A DNA stretch of 64,000 bases from Dyadobacter sp. CY345. Lineage in GTDB: Bacteria > Bacteroidota > Bacteroidia > Cytophagales > Spirosomataceae. The translations under genes and the position numbers were made by a program. The notes under the pieces were generated by a model, which worked only from the letters and a program-made list of their open reading frames with translations, ran no database searches and was not told the origin of the DNA. Every line of letters starts with the position of its first letter. Position 1 is the first letter of the stretch. The DNA lies in assembly GCF_021502725.1 (NCBI RefSeq), contig NZ_JAKFFS010000004.1, positions 372,001 through 436,000 of the forward strand. Direction: 5' to 3'. Shown one piece after another: positions 24,562-37,279 of the stretch.

Positions 24562-25128
24562 ATGAAACATCATATAGTCCTGAGCGTGATTCTTCTTTTT
24601 ACGTTTTCAGGAGTATCGGGGATAACTTTTGCCCAGGGCGGCATGTTTGCTACTGCGGCAGGAAATACAAAATTTTCATCCGAAACACCGATGGAAAATA
24701 TCAACGCTGAGAACAAAAAAACGCAAGTTTTGCTTAATACGGCGAAGAATGAAATTGCCATCAGAATGAATATGCGGGACTTTGTTTTTCCAAATAAACT
24801 GATGCAGGAACATTTTAATGAAAACTACATCGAGTCTGATAAATATCCGACCGGAACGTTCAGCGGGAAGTTGGATCAGGTGATCGATTTTTCTAAAAAC
24901 GGATCTTATGATGTGTCGGCAACGGGTAGTTTTACCATTCATGGTGTCGGTAAAAACCGAACTATAAAAGGAAAACTAAAAATCGACGGTGGGAAAATTA
25001 GCCTGACTTCCGATTTTGAAGTGGCTTTGGTAGACCATAAAATCGATGTGCCGCAGATCGTTTTTGTGAAAATTGCCCAATCCATAAAAGTGAAAGTAGA
25101 ATATACCCTCTCGCCTTATAAAAAGTAG
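24562..25128 (+). CDS. YceI family periplasmic lipocalin-like protein
   Basis: A 188-residue exported protein (signal MKHHIVLSVILLFTFSGVSG...AQ) with the YceI signatures: ENINAENKKTQVLLNTAKNE, FPNKLMQEHFNENYIESDKY and PTGTFSGKLD, then GSFTIHGVGKNRTIKGKLKI and SDFEVALVDHKIDVPQIV. YceI proteins form a lipocalin barrel that binds isoprenoid quinone-type lipids. It ends the sigma operon; a weak stem (CCCTCTC/GAGAGGG) overlaps its stop codon and may serve as a terminator for this and the convergent lacZ gene, although it lacks a T tract. Next to a Rieske protein a redox or quinone role is plausible but inferred. Confidence 0.85.
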   Translation: MKHHIVLSVILLFTFSGVSGITFAQGGMFATAAGNTKFSSETPMENINAENKKTQVLLNTAKNEIAIRMNMRDFVFPNKLMQEHFNENYIESDKYPTGTFSGKLDQVIDFSKNGSYDVSATGSFTIHGVGKNRTIKGKLKIDGGKISLTSDFEVALVDHKIDVPQIVFVKIAQSIKVKVEYTLSPYKK

Positions 25129-25147
25129 GAGAGGGCATATCCGGAAA

Positions 25148-29541
<4,394 letters not shown>

Positions 29542-29561
29542 TATTATATTTATTTTAAATC

Positions 29562-29969
29562 TTAATGACTGACATCCCTGAAATTTCCACTTTCAATTTT
29601 TAGCAGGCTACTTAAATCCTGATTGTAAAGATAAACCCAGCAGGATATTAGCGTTCCGTCCTGCATTCGGATGGGGATTATTTTTCTTACATATAAACTT
29701 AGTATCTCGTCTTCAAGGACATCTTCGTATTCGTCCAGTTCTTTTAATAAAATTTCTTTCTCTTCAAGTCTGTAAATTTCTCCATAGACCTGGCTGTCAG
29801 CGTCTTCGTCATAAATAGCGCCCGGATACCAGCTGATTTTATATAGCAATCCTGGGAATGTTCCTGAGCCTTCGAATGTTGATAGGCTATGCAGCCGCTG
29901 AGCGAACGGATTCGGAAATCCACGCATTAAAGTGCCGTAGGTAAACAAGAACTTGGTATCAGCTGCCAT
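29562..29969 (-). CDS. Gamma-glutamylcyclotransferase-like protein
   Basis: A 135-residue protein of the AIG2/GGCT-like family. The hallmark start is KFLFTYGTLMRGFPNPFAQR (Y-G-T-L binding loop), followed by GSGTFPGLLYKISWYPGAIY and QVYGEIYRLEEKEILLKELD, which includes the conserved Glu used as general acid/base. The family cleaves gamma-glutamyl amines or dipeptides to 5-oxoproline, but many bacterial members are uncharacterised. It converges on coaX with a 20-base gap. ATG start; the domain is complete. Confidence 0.85.
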   Translation of the reverse strand: MAADTKFLFTYGTLMRGFPNPFAQRLHSLSTFEGSGTFPGLLYKISWYPGAIYDEDADSQVYGEIYRLEEKEILLKELDEYEDVLEDEILSLYVRKIIPIRMQDGTLISCWVYLYNQDLSSLLKIESGNFRDVSH

Positions 29970-30044
29970 ATAAATTAATAATTTAAATCTATCCGGTAAA
30001 AATAATATTATATAGAATTTTTCGGTTCTAATATAGAATCCGTA

Positions 30045-30066
30045 ATTCTTAATAACTATTAAGAAT
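30045..30066. promoter_or_regulatory. Perfect palindrome upstream of the 30119 gene (candidate operator)
   Basis: Arms ATTCTTAATA and TATTAAGAAT are separated by AC. TATATTTA at 30078-30085 (one off TAnnTTTG) follows at the distance where the palindrome would overlap the -33 element, so a bound protein could block RNA polymerase. Confidence 0.4.
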
Positions 30067-30118
30067 GGGATTTTTCTTATATTTACGAGTAGAGCTCTTC
30101 ATCTAACCCAGAATTGAT

Positions 30119-31579
30119 ATGTACGAAAAGAATCTCGGTACGAAACAAAAGGCGTTACGAATTAATCTTGACCGCCGAATTTATGGCTCATTTGCTGAAA
30201 TTGGTGCGGGGCAGGAAACGGCGGCGTTCTTTTTCAAATCAGGCGGTGCATCAGGTACAATCGCGAAGACGATGTCGGCTTATGATATGACTTTCAGCGA
30301 TGCAATATATGGAACGGAAGAAGGCGGGCGGTATGTCGTAGAATCAAGATTGATGAAGATGCTTAACCGGGAATACAACCTGGTTGAAAAACGTCTTCAG
30401 GAGAAAAGAGGCGAGGAGAGTCAATTTTTTGCTTTTGCTAATACAGTTGTTGCGCTTAATTTTCAAAAAACCAATGAATCTCATGGCTGGATCGGTTTAC
30501 AATTTCAATTAGCCCCACTTGGGCCTACGAATTATGTGGTTATTCACGTACGTATGCGGGATGACGAAAACCTTCTTCAACAGCAGGCACTCGGCATTAT
30601 CGGTGTAAATTTGATGTACGGATGTTTCTTTTACCACAAGTCCCCTGAAATACTCCTGTTATCCCTGATGGACGATCTTACGCCCGACAGGATAGAAATT
30701 GATATGGTACGTTTCAGCGGCCCGGATTTTGTGAAAGTTGACAACCGATTGATGAGCCTTCGTCTTGTTAAAAATGGTTTTACAGATGCAGCTTTATTTG
30801 GCTCTGACGGCGGTGTTTTGCAGCCTTCGGAAGCGCTATACAAAAAACATATTTTGATGATGCGCGGACGTTTGCGCCCAATCACCAACGTTCATATTGA
30901 CCTGATCAGCAACGGACAAAAACAGTTTCTTGCTGAGCCGGATGTGGATGAATCGAAAGTGGTTCTGGTTTCGGAGCTTACTCTGCACAACCTGAAAGGA
31001 TCCGATAAAGATATTGACGAAAAAGATTTCCTTGACCGGGTTGATATTTTGTGTTCTCTGGGACATATGGTAATGATCTCGAATCACCATGAATATTTCC
31101 GGCTTGTGGCTTATCTTTCAAGACTGTCAAAATTGAAAGCGGGATTGTTGCTCGGCAGCCCGAGTTTGCAGGATATTTTTGAAGAAAAACATTATGAATT
31201 TCTTCCTGGTGGTATCCTGGAATCCTTCGCAACATTATTCAGCAGAAAAGTGAAATTGTTCATTTATCCGACTTTACAACCAGACGGCTCAGTTTACAGC
31301 TGCGAGAATTTTGTTGTCCCTGATCACTTACGTCCTTTGTTCCAGTATCTTATCATCAATAACAAGATTGAAGATATTATTAATTACAACAAAGAACACA
31401 TGCACATTACAACTGACAGTGTGCTTGAAAAAATTAAACGTGGTGAGCCTGGATGGGAAAAACTTGTTCCAGAAAACGTTGCTAATATTATTAAAGAAAA
31501 ATCATTATTCGGCTTGCCAAGTGAAGATGCGGGTATAAACGCAGTAAAATCCATTCACCAGGTCGTTGGTAATTTATAG
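30119..31579 (+). CDS. Conserved protein of unknown function
   Basis: A 486-residue cytoplasmic-looking protein with no signal peptide, no transmembrane helix and no motif I can assign. Distinctive parts are the N-terminal ALRINLDRRIYGSFAEIGAGQE and FFKSGGASGTIAKTMSAYDM, a middle HGWIGLQFQLAPLGPTNYVV and HVRMRDDENLLQQQALGIIG, and a helical C-terminus (RIDILCSLGHMVMISNHHEY-like, LKAGLLLGSP). Long conserved-looking blocks suggest an enzyme. I recall similar proteins in cyanobacteria and other Bacteroidota carrying unreliable labels (for example TonB receptor), and I do not adopt any. Start ATG 53 bases after a perfect palindrome; a good terminator follows, so it is monocistronic. Confidence 0.75.
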   Translation: MYEKNLGTKQKALRINLDRRIYGSFAEIGAGQETAAFFFKSGGASGTIAKTMSAYDMTFSDAIYGTEEGGRYVVESRLMKMLNREYNLVEKRLQEKRGEESQFFAFANTVVALNFQKTNESHGWIGLQFQLAPLGPTNYVVIHVRMRDDENLLQQQALGIIGVNLMYGCFFYHKSPEILLLSLMDDLTPDRIEIDMVRFSGPDFVKVDNRLMSLRLVKNGFTDAALFGSDGGVLQPSEALYKKHILMMRGRLRPITNVHIDLISNGQKQFLAEPDVDESKVVLVSELTLHNLKGSDKDIDEKDFLDRVDILCSLGHMVMISNHHEYFRLVAYLSRLSKLKAGLLLGSPSLQDIFEEKHYEFLPGGILESFATLFSRKVKLFIYPTLQPDGSVYSCENFVVPDHLRPLFQYLIINNKIEDIINYNKEHMHITTDSVLEKIKRGEPGWEKLVPENVANIIKEKSLFGLPSEDAGINAVKSIHQVVGNL

Positions 31580-31610
31580 GTTAAGATTTAGGTTCAATTT
31601 ATAGAAAATT

Positions 31611-31636
31611 AAGAGCGCTTTTCGGCGCTCTTTTTT
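31611..31636 (+). terminator. Terminator after the 30119 gene
   Basis: AAGAGCGC and GCGCTCTT form an 8-bp stem with a TTTTCG loop, followed by TTTT, 31 bases after the stop. Confidence 0.85.
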
Positions 31637-31862
31637 GTTGTCATACAGGTAAGAACGGTATTTCAAAATTGAGGAAATAATTCAGAAAATAAACGAGTAG
31701 AAAGTTTATATTTTGGCATTAAATAATAAATTAATTGTATTTTAGAGTTAATTATTTCGGGGTTATGATTTGAATAATTCGTCTAACACATTATTTATCA
31801 ATATCATACCGAAACTTTCTCTTCTCACCTGACAAAATCTAAAATTCCTAAATCAACGATTC

Positions 31863-33173
31863 ATGAAAAAAGAAAGCGAAGTTTCCCGCCGCGATTTCAT
31901 CAGGAACTCTGCGGGCGTTGCCGTAGCCTTTTCTATTCCTTCAATTATTCCGGCTAGTGCCTTTGGTGCTAATGACAGAGTTCGGGTTGCGGTGATTGGA
32001 GTAAATGGCCGCGGACAAGATCATATAAAAGGTTATTCAAAACTGGCAAATGTTGAAGTTGCTACGTTATGCGATCCGGACGATGTGGTTTTGCAAACCC
32101 GTTCAAAAGAATTTTCTGAGAAAAATCCCGGGAAAAAGGTAAAGACTGAAAATGACCTTCGAAAAGTTTACGATGATAAATCGATTGATGCAGTAAGTAT
32201 TGCAACACCGAATCACTGGCATTCGCTGGCAGCGATTTGGGCTTGTCAGGCTGGAAAGGATGTTTATGTTGAAAAACCCGGTTCACATAATCTTCATGAA
32301 GGACGGAAAATGGTGGAAGCGGCGCATAAGTATAAGCGGATTGTGCAGCATGGCGTACAGTTGAGGAGTTCGGAGGCGCTGCAGGAAGCAGTAAAATTTA
32401 TGCGGGACGGTCTAATTGGCAATGTCTATATGGCTCGTGGCCTGGTGTACAAATGGAGACCGGATATTGGAAATAAAGGAACAGAACCCATTCCTGCGGG
32501 ATTGAATTATGATCTTTGGACGGGCCCGGCGGAGATGAAATCTTTCTCAAAAAATTACGTACATTATAACTGGCACTGGCATTGGAACTATGGGAACGGG
32601 GATATAGGAAACCAGGGAATCCACGAAACCGATATGTGTATGTGGGGACTTGGCGTGGATACTTTTCCCGAAAAAATAACGTCAGCCGGTGGGAAGTTTC
32701 TCTGGGATGATGCCAAAGAAACACCTGAACTGTTGACGTCATCTTTTATTTATCCGAAAGAAAAAAAAATCATTGAATTTGAGGTACGCCCCTGGATAAC
32801 AAATGAGGAGGGTGGCGTAGGTATTGGAAATATATTTTATGGCAGCGAGGGATATCTGGTCGTAAAAGGATACGACTCTTATGAGATTTTCCTGGGCAAA
32901 GACAAAAAGCCAGGGCCGACGCGCAAGGCTGGGGGAGATCATTACAAAAATTTTATTGATGCCGTAGTAGCACGGGATTCTAAGATGTTGAATGCTCCTG
33001 TCGAAACTGCTCACTTATCATCTGGATTGGCACATTTGGGAAACATCGCATACCGGACAGGCCGTGCATTAACTTTTGATCCCAAGACAGAAAAGTTTGT
33101 AGGAGATGACGATGCAAATACTTATCTGACTAGGAAATATCGCGCGCCTTATACGGTGCCTGAAACAGTTTAA
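31863..33173 (+). CDS. Tat-exported Gfo/Idh/MocA family oxidoreductase
   Basis: A 436-residue NAD(P)-dependent sugar oxidoreductase-like protein. The N-terminus has a twin-arginine signal (VSRRDFIRNSAGVAVAFSIP), so it is folded with its cofactor before export. The Rossmann part begins RVRVAVIGVNGRGQDHIKGY, with VATLCDPDDVV and SIDAVSIATPNHWHSLAAIW next, and YVEKPGSHNLHEG carrying the family's EKP Lys. The C-terminal domain has YNWHWHWNYGNGDIGNQGIH, a pattern of secreted members in Bacteroidota and Planctomycetes. The substrate is unknown; a sugar or sugar derivative in the periplasm is likely. The gene stands alone and is followed by a probable terminator. Confidence 0.88.
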   Translation: MKKESEVSRRDFIRNSAGVAVAFSIPSIIPASAFGANDRVRVAVIGVNGRGQDHIKGYSKLANVEVATLCDPDDVVLQTRSKEFSEKNPGKKVKTENDLRKVYDDKSIDAVSIATPNHWHSLAAIWACQAGKDVYVEKPGSHNLHEGRKMVEAAHKYKRIVQHGVQLRSSEALQEAVKFMRDGLIGNVYMARGLVYKWRPDIGNKGTEPIPAGLNYDLWTGPAEMKSFSKNYVHYNWHWHWNYGNGDIGNQGIHETDMCMWGLGVDTFPEKITSAGGKFLWDDAKETPELLTSSFIYPKEKKIIEFEVRPWITNEEGGVGIGNIFYGSEGYLVVKGYDSYEIFLGKDKKPGPTRKAGGDHYKNFIDAVVARDSKMLNAPVETAHLSSGLAHLGNIAYRTGRALTFDPKTEKFVGDDDANTYLTRKYRAPYTVPETV

Positions 33174-33205
33174 TAAAAAAGTTAGCGTATGTTTATAAAC
33201 AGAAA

Positions 33206-33236
33206 AGCCCGGATCGGTTTGATTCGAGCTATTTTT
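33206..33236 (+). terminator. Probable terminator after the Gfo/Idh/MocA gene
   Basis: AGCCCGGATC and GATTCGAGCT pair over 10 bp with one mismatch and one G-T, loop GGTTT, followed by ATTTTT. Confidence 0.55.
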
Positions 33237-33281
33237 GATACAGTTAATGTTGTTTTTTTACGTTAAATATTGGTAGTCATA

Positions 33282-33953
33282 TTATCTCTTTCTGAAAGAA
33301 TAAAAATATTCTTGAATGGCAAGCGTGTCATATTTTCCGACTGAATTTATATAAGATTCATTAAACTCATTGAATATGGTTCCTGATGAGGATGATTTAT
33401 CCCATATATCAGGCGATGAAGCATCACTCCAATTCCATTGTATATACCAGCCTATCCTATTGTATTCAAAAACAGACAGATTTAATGCGGAATAGTTTCC
33501 GTAACCAACCAGCATGTTATAAACGCTAAATTTACCGTCCCAAACAGGCTCGATCTCACTTTGATATTTTGTCATCTTATAGTTCGAAGACAGCTGGGCA
33601 TCCGATATTATATTCCTATTTGTCGACTTAAAAATAAGCTGATTTTCTTTTTTTACAACAGTCAATGAATTGAATAAATTTGGTATTCCAGCGGAATCTG
33701 CAGAGAAGAAGATTAGCGTTTCGTCGGAGATAAATGATGTGTCTTTTCTGGTAAAACCTTTTGTGCCTTTAATGAATTTATCAATCGCCGACTGATCTGT
33801 TATTTCTCCTTTATTTGTAAATAAGCGGATTGTAGACTTTTTGGTAATACCGTTCAAATAAAGTGTAGATGGGAACTGGGGTGCGGGATCGATTTTTGTT
33901 TTTTTACAAGCTAAAATTATAATAGCTAAAAGAAAGATATATAAATATTTCAT
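33282..33953 (-). CDS. Hypothetical lipoprotein
   Basis: A 223-residue protein with a lipoprotein signal (MKYLYIFLLAIIILACKK; lipobox LAC). The mature part begins with a Pro-rich linker and contains Ser/Asn/Thr-rich beta-type sequence (STLYLNGITKKSTIRLFTNK, TLIFFSADSAGIPNLFNS, WDGKFSVYNMLVGYGN) and an aromatic C-terminus (GWYIQWNWSDASSPDIWDKS). I recognise no family. The overall layout resembles small immunity-type or stress-response lipoproteins of Bacteroidota, but nothing supports a function. It converges on the Gfo/Idh/MocA gene and its base composition is a little more AT-rich than its neighbours. Confidence 0.7.
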   Translation of the reverse strand: MKYLYIFLLAIIILACKKTKIDPAPQFPSTLYLNGITKKSTIRLFTNKGEITDQSAIDKFIKGTKGFTRKDTSFISDETLIFFSADSAGIPNLFNSLTVVKKENQLIFKSTNRNIISDAQLSSNYKMTKYQSEIEPVWDGKFSVYNMLVGYGNYSALNLSVFEYNRIGWYIQWNWSDASSPDIWDKSSSSGTIFNEFNESYINSVGKYDTLAIQEYFYSFRKR

Positions 33954-33977
33954 CAGATACGGTTGTGTCGAGACTTT

Positions 33978-34571
33978 CTACCCAAAAATCTCTTCTAAAT
34001 TAATTTCCAAATCAGGGAAAATGCTGGATTTAAGAATACTTGTTACAGGTTTTAAACCAATATATTTTCCGTCTTCATTCAGGACGTAGATATATACTGC
34101 ATTATCAGAAGGTTCCACGAGCCAATATTCCCTTACACCGCTTTCTTCATACAGATCAAATTTTTCATTCATTTCCTTCTTTGAATTTCCAGGAGAAAGA
34201 ATTTCAATAATCAGATCGGGAGCACCCAAACAGCCTTTTTCATCCAATTTATTTTCATCACAAATCACACAAAGATCCGGCTGAACAACTGTGAAAATTT
34301 TACCATCACTTGCCAACGAATCTTTTCTGGGAAGTCTTACGTCAAACGGAGCATAAAAAATCTGACCATAATAATTCTTAAAAAACTGGCCCATTTCCAA
34401 ATGTAACCTACCCGATATCTTCTGATGACGCAAAGAAGGCGCAGGTGACATCTTGAAAATTTTGCCTTTAATTAATTCCAGGCGTTCTTCGATTCTCCAC
34501 GACAAATAATCAGCATAGGTGTAAGTCCCATCCAAATCCAGCTGATTGATATCCGTTATAATCGTTGACAT
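33978..34571 (-). CDS. Uma2 family endonuclease-like protein
   Basis: A 197-residue Uma2 (DUF820) protein with the PD-(D/E)XK fold. Core motifs: TYADYLSWRIEERLELIKGK, PSLRHQKISGRLHLEMGQFF, FYAPFDVRLPRK, VQPDLCVICDENK, GAPDLIIEILSPGNSKKEMN and LYEESGVREYWLVEPSDNAV. These match the majority Uma2 type more closely than the copy at 3921 does. The family is common in Cyanobacteria and Bacteroidota; its role is unknown. It stands alone upstream of the small lipoprotein gene. Confidence 0.88.
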   Translation of the reverse strand: MSTIITDINQLDLDGTYTYADYLSWRIEERLELIKGKIFKMSPAPSLRHQKISGRLHLEMGQFFKNYYGQIFYAPFDVRLPRKDSLASDGKIFTVVQPDLCVICDENKLDEKGCLGAPDLIIEILSPGNSKKEMNEKFDLYEESGVREYWLVEPSDNAVYIYVLNEDGKYIGLKPVTSILKSSIFPDLEINLEEIFG

Positions 34572-34724
34572 AGTATGTAAGTTGGTAAGGTAAAGCTACT
34601 TAATTTTAAGATAAACCTCAAAACCAGAAAAGATGCCCGGTTATCAAAAACCAAACACCTTTTCAAAATATTATATCAATTAAAACTCCCTGAACACAGC
34701 GGAAAAACTCCGGTCACTCTGCGT

Positions 34725-36068
34725 TTAAAGCGTTGAGAAATCAAATGATTCCAAAAACTTGGTCGTGAAATTACCGGATTTAAATCCAGGATCATCCATC
34801 AACTTGATATGAAAAGGAATGGTCGTTTTGATACCTTCAATCACAAATTCCTGCAAAGCACGTTTCATTCTTGTGATTACTTCCTCGCGCGACTGGCCGC
34901 TAACGATCAGTTTCGCAATCATTGAATCATAGTTTGGCGGGATCGTATATCCGCTGTAAACATGTGAGTCAATACGAATACCGTGACCACCAGGAAAATG
35001 CAGGTTTGTGATTTTTCCAGGAGACGGACGGAAACCATTTGCAGGATCTTCCGCATTGATACGGCATTCCATTGCATATAATTTAGGTGTGTAATTAACA
35101 CCCTTAATCGGTTCACCAGCTGCTACTTTGATCTGTTCTTTGATCAAATCAAAATCAGTCACCTCTTCTGTAATCGGGTGTTCAACCTGAATACGGGTGT
35201 TCATTTCCATGAAAAAGAATTCACCGTATTTGTCAACCAGAAACTCAACCGTTCCCGCGCCTTCATAACCGATTGCCTGCGCACCTTTGATAGCAGCCGC
35301 ACCCATTCTTTCACGAAGTTCAGGTGTTACAACAGGAGAAGGCGTTTCCTCAACCAATTTCTGGTGACGACGCTGAATAGAACAATCACGTTCTGACAAG
35401 TGACAAACTTTGCCATACTGATCACCGATGATCTGTATTTCAATGTGACGTGGTTCTTCAACAAATTTTTCAAGATACAAACCGTCATTTCCGAAAGCCG
35501 CAGCAGATTCTGTACGGGCATCGTTCCATGCCTTTTCAAACTCTTCCGGTTTGTTGATGATACGCATACCGCGTCCGCCACCACCGGCTGTTGCTTTCAC
35601 AATAACAGGATATCCAATACCGATCGCTAATTCTTTGCCTTGCTCAACCGATTCAAGTAAACCTTCCGAACCTGGAACAACCGGAACGCCCGCTTTAATC
35701 ATGGTCGCTTTTGCAGTTGCCTTGTCGCCCATTCCGTTGATCTGAGCGGCTGTGGCTCCAATAAATTTGATGCCGTAATCAGCACAGATTTGAGAGAATT
35801 CAGCGTTTTCTGACAAAAATCCGTATCCCGGATGTATAGCATCTGCGCCTGTAACTTCGGCAGCAGAAATAATATTTTGTATACTTAGATAAGACTGACG
35901 GCTTGGCGGAGGTCCGATACAAACAGCTTCGTCAGCAAAACGTACGTGAAGGCTGTCGCGGTCGGCAGTTGAATAAACTGCAACCGTTTTAATACCCATT
36001 TCACGGCAGGTCCTGATCACACGTAGTGCAATTTCACCTCTGTTGGCAATGAGAATCTTTTTAAACAT
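34725..36068 (-). CDS. accC: Acetyl-CoA carboxylase, biotin carboxylase subunit
   Basis: AccC carboxylates the biotin on AccB with ATP and bicarbonate, the first half of malonyl-CoA synthesis. The 447-residue protein has the standard order: N-terminal [40 protein letters not shown], the ATP-grasp glycine loop [36 protein letters not shown] and [20 protein letters not shown] with the catalytic Arg/Glu, and a C-terminal [20 protein letters not shown]. Length equals that of E. coli AccC. It is last in efp-accB-accC, 37 bases after accB, on one transcript. Confidence 0.96.
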   Translation of the reverse strand: MFKKILIANRGEIALRVIRTCREMGIKTVAVYSTADRDSLHVRFADEAVCIGPPPSRQSYLSIQNIISAAEVTGADAIHPGYGFLSENAEFSQICADYGIKFIGATAAQINGMGDKATAKATMIKAGVPVVPGSEGLLESVEQGKELAIGIGYPVIVKATAGGGGRGMRIINKPEEFEKAWNDARTESAAAFGNDGLYLEKFVEEPRHIEIQIIGDQYGKVCHLSERDCSIQRRHQKLVEETPSPVVTPELRERMGAAAIKGAQAIGYEGAGTVEFLVDKYGEFFFMEMNTRIQVEHPITEEVTDFDLIKEQIKVAAGEPIKGVNYTPKLYAMECRINAEDPANGFRPSPGKITNLHFPGGHGIRIDSHVYSGYTIPPNYDSMIAKLIVSGQSREEVITRMKRALQEFVIEGIKTTIPFHIKLMDDPGFKSGNFTTKFLESFDFSTL

Positions 36069-36105
36069 GTAATTTAATTAAGTTTTTGAAGACCGGTCAT
36101 TACCG

Positions 36106-36594
36106 TTATACAGGTTCAACAAGAAATAAAGGCTGATCAAATTCTACCGGAGTGGCGTTTTCAACCAAAACTTTTACAATTCTTCCTGAGATTTCAGATT
36201 CGATTTCATTGAACAACTTCATTGCTTCAATCACACAAACCGTTTTTCCAGGCGTGATTTCATCTCCGATGCTTGCAAAAGCAGGCGTTTCAGGATTTGA
36301 GGCACGATAGAAAGTACCGATCATTGGCGATTTAATTGTAACCAGATTTGAAGATACCGCAGGTTCCGGAGAAGCAGTCGGAGCCGAGGGCAATGCGGCA
36401 GCAGCCTGAGCGGCCGATGCTGAGAGCGTGTTGGCTACGGGAGCAGAAAATTGCGAAGGAGCAGCAGCAGATACAACCGGCGCTGACCCGTATCTTTTTA
36501 CCTTAATTTTAAGATCCGTTGTTTCAATGTTTACTTCATCAAGACCAGACTGGGCGATGAAGTCAATTAGTTTCTGAATTTCTTTAGTTTCCAT
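36106..36594 (-). CDS. accB: Acetyl-CoA carboxylase biotin carboxyl carrier protein
   Basis: The 162-residue carrier has an N-terminal helix (IQKLIDFIAQSGLDEVNIET), an Ala/Pro-rich flexible linker and a C-terminal biotinyl domain with IKSPMIGTFYRASNPETPAF and VCVIEAMKLFNEIESEISG. The Lys of EAMKL is the biotinylation site (canonical EAMKM; Leu instead of Met is common). It works with AccC here and with AccA/AccD encoded elsewhere. It is 34 bases after efp and 37 before accC. Confidence 0.95.
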   Translation of the reverse strand: METKEIQKLIDFIAQSGLDEVNIETTDLKIKVKRYGSAPVVSAAAPSQFSAPVANTLSASAAQAAAALPSAPTASPEPAVSSNLVTIKSPMIGTFYRASNPETPAFASIGDEITPGKTVCVIEAMKLFNEIESEISGRIVKVLVENATPVEFDQPLFLVEPV

Positions 36595-36628
36595 TTAGTC
36601 AAGTTTATACAGTTGTAGGAATTGTAGC

Positions 36629-37195
36629 CTATGATTTTACTCGTTCAACGTAGTCGTAAGTGCGGGTATCTACTTTGATTTTCTGACCTTCTTCAATAAA
36701 TAAAGGTACCATGATACGTGCACCCGTTTCTACCTCAATCGCTTTTTTCGGAGAGTTTGCAGTATCTCCTTTCAAGCCTGGTTCAGCATAGGTCACTTCT
36801 AATTCTACAAATGGGGGCAATTCACAAAGTAATGCTGCATCTGTTTCCGTGTTGATCAGGATTTCTACTTCCTGTCCATCCTTCATCAAATCAGCAGCTG
36901 TTACAAGTTTCTCGTCGATCAATACCTGATCGAACGTTTCTGAGTTCATGAAGTTATAACCACTTTCATCCTTGTATAAAAACTGGAATTTATGTCTTTC
37001 TACGCGAACCGGAATAATAGTAGCACCAGAAGAAAATGTATTATCCAATACTTTTCCAGAGGTAAGGCTCTTCATTTTAGTACGAACAAAAGCGTTTCCT
37101 TTACCAGGTTTTACATGTTGAAACTCGGTAATCTGAAACAGATCGTGGTTGTAATGTATTACTAGTCCGTTACGTAAATCTGCAGTCGTTGCCAT
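36629..37195 (-). CDS. efp: Elongation factor P
   Basis: EF-P relieves ribosome stalling at consecutive prolines. The 188-residue protein has three beta-barrel domains: KOW-like ATTADLRNGLVIHYNHDLFQ, the loop HVKPGKGNAFVRTKMK with Lys at the position modified in other bacteria (E. coli K34), and C-terminal VELEVTYAEPGLKGDTANSP and GARIMVPLFIEEGQKIKVDT. The modification enzyme is not in the window. It opens the efp-accB-accC unit behind its own promoter (37215-37242). ATG start. Confidence 0.96.
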   Translation of the reverse strand: MATTADLRNGLVIHYNHDLFQITEFQHVKPGKGNAFVRTKMKSLTSGKVLDNTFSSGATIIPVRVERHKFQFLYKDESGYNFMNSETFDQVLIDEKLVTAADLMKDGQEVEILINTETDAALLCELPPFVELEVTYAEPGLKGDTANSPKKAIEVETGARIMVPLFIEEGQKIKVDTRTYDYVERVKS

Positions 37196-37214
37196 GTTTG
37201 ATTAATAAGTAATG

Positions 37215-37242
37215 CAAAATTATTGTAAAATCTTAAACACAA
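37215..37242 (-). promoter_or_regulatory. Candidate promoter of efp-accB-accC
   Basis: On the minus strand TTG and TAATTTTG are spaced by 17 bases; the -7 element ends about 20 bases before the efp ATG. It overlaps the base of the fabH terminator. Confidence 0.5.
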
Positions 37243-37274
37243 AATGAATAATGAAGCATGTCCATTATTCATTT
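37238..37274 (-). terminator. Terminator after fabH
   Basis: AAATGAATAATG and CATTATTCATTT form a perfect 12-bp AT-rich stem with a 9-base loop just past the fabH stop; GTGTTTAAG follows, so the T tract is weak. Confidence 0.55.
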
Positions 37275-37279
37275 CTTTA

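Noticed and set aside
25106-25135. Strong terminator between yceI and lacZ
   Set aside because: CCCTCTC/GAGAGGG can pair, but the stem overlaps the yceI stop region and has no T tract on either strand, so it is only mentioned with the yceI gene.
30119-31579. Assignment as a TonB-dependent receptor
   Set aside because: No signal peptide, plug motif or barrel strands; the protein looks soluble and cytoplasmic. I keep it as unknown function.
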